This document shows, piece after piece, positions 63,205 to 64,000 of a DNA stretch of 64,000 bases. The notes below the pieces were generated by a model. The model ran no database searches, was not told where the DNA came from, and worked only from the letters and a program-made list of their open reading frames with translations. Position numbers and translations under genes: made by a program. The first letter of the stretch is position 1. Each line of letters begins with the position of its first letter. The DNA comes from Drosophila persimilis. Its lineage: Eukaryota > Arthropoda > Insecta > Diptera > Drosophilidae. Location of the stretch: positions 434,001 through 498,000 of the forward strand of contig NW_020825346.1 in NCBI RefSeq assembly GCF_003286085.1, given 5' to 3'.

Positions 63205-63274
63205 TGTGTGAGTGCTTGGCGGGAAAAATATACTACAATAAAACATGTATTTTTTTTACGCCCCTACCCCCCCC

Positions 63275-63330
<56 letters not shown>
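63162..63330. repeat. Compound microsatellite: (TC)n(TG)n ... poly-C (TC)n
   Basis: TC run 63167-63188 then TG run to about 63211; a C run of about 20 at 63267-63286 passes straight into about 20 TC units to 63324. Simple sequence; translated frames across it are artefacts. Confidence 0.9.
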
Positions 63331-64000
63331 TTCCGTCAACCCAGAAACCCCTCTCGTGCGTCCTTGTTTCCTTTTTTTTGTTGTTGCTGTTTTTTTTTTT
63401 TTGGTTGCCTTCGTTGTAACTTTTTTTTTATATTTTAAGGAACTTAAATGTGTAACGGTTCAAGTAGATGTATGTGTGCGAGAAGTTTGTGTATGTATGG
63501 GGATCAAAAACCCTTTACAGTTAACCCTTGTGTGTGTGTGTGTGTGTGTGCTTTTTCGTGGATTTCTGAGAGACGAAGTCCCAGTCCGAATCCGGAATCC
63601 GTAACCGAACTCAAGTCCCAATCGCAGTTGGCCGGACATTGCGTTTTTTAATGCCAGCCCTCCCCACCCCACCACTTTTTTACATCAATCATGTGTGTGC
63701 ACACAATGGTGGTCAAACTATCGAGAAACCCAACTCGGACTAAACAACATTTGGAAGAAATATTTCAACAATATCTTTAGCGCTTCTCTGAAAAACATTA
63801 CAATATTCCTACGAAAAATCCAGCCAAATCCTCTGATTGTATGTTGTCTTATAATATTGATCTGAAACCGAAAAAAAAACCCAGACAATTTTTCAAACAT
63901 TTCATCACTTTTTCGATATTGCACGGAATGATATTTCCCGTGGGTCATTCGATACGAATGTATCCTTTCGCTTAGGAGAAATTATTCAACGAAAAAACAT

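Larger units (their letters stand above)
46838..64000 (+). other. Long region without supported coding exons (probable introns of a rightward gene)
   Basis: Seventeen kilobases of AT-rich sequence with A/T runs, GA/CT tracts, poly-G, poly-C, CA/TG repeats and copies of a dispersed repeat. Open frames such as 47868-48431, 52335-52964 and 54934-55623 lack domains and mostly encode low-complexity Ser/Phe/Leu or Lys sequence. Several ATG-plus-donor sites (52812, 53129, 56956) suggest alternative leader exons. I infer the 5' introns of a large gene that continues beyond the window. Confidence 0.5.

Overview
The window looks like a euchromatic stretch of a Drosophila genome, probably of the obscura group. 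The reasons are: short GT-AG introns of about 55-70 nt beside introns of many kilobases, dense CA/GA/TC microsatellites, CAA/AAC-rich leader sequence, DRE motifs (TATCGATA), and a full-length Drosophila-type Grip gene. The species call is inference. I saw no prokaryotic operon, CRISPR array, rRNA or tRNA gene.

Layout. (1) 305-609, minus: two short coding-like exons ending in a stop, with no 5' part nearby; probably a gene fragment. (2) 1785-22721, minus: Grip, a scaffold with seven PDZ domains, rebuilt here as ten coding exons whose phases all agree (1100 aa), with a 14.1-kb first coding intron full of simple and tandem repeats. (3) 25102-30975, plus: a five-exon gene for a secreted protein of about 1877 aa, with roughly 14 'LNG' repeats between two beta-rich, EAR/propeller-like ends; I do not recognise a named domain for the repeats. 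(4) 31135-44378, minus: five tandem S1 (trypsin-fold) serine protease genes. Two have lost catalytic residues (31.1-33.1 and 37.3-38.4 kb). Three keep the triad and Asp189 (38.6-39.9, 41.2-42.3 and 42.6-44.4 kb). All five have a phase-2 intron directly after the catalytic-His block, so they come from one ancestor; four end in hydrophobic tails. Inside the array lies a frameshifted fragment of an LRP5/6 (arrow)-type YWTD propeller (35.0-35.5 kb), and beyond it a decayed sixth protease (44.8-45.3 kb). (5) 45.5-46.1 kb, minus: a broken coding relic with an intact 60-nt intron. (6) 46.2 kb onward, plus: a DRE, a tiny ATG exon with a good donor, a CAA-rich leader-like exon, then about 17 kb without convincing ORFs but with several possible leader exons and a dispersed repeat family; this looks like the 5' end and first introns of a long gene continuing past 64 kb.

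The LNG-repeat gene and the first protease homologue converge, and their predicted poly(A) signals lie in each other's 3' regions. Nothing indicates that the genes form a pathway: Grip is a synaptic/muscle-guidance scaffold, while the middle block is a secreted or membrane-tethered protease family under birth-and-death evolution. The least familiar items are the LNG-repeat protein and the mixed active/inactive tethered protease array.
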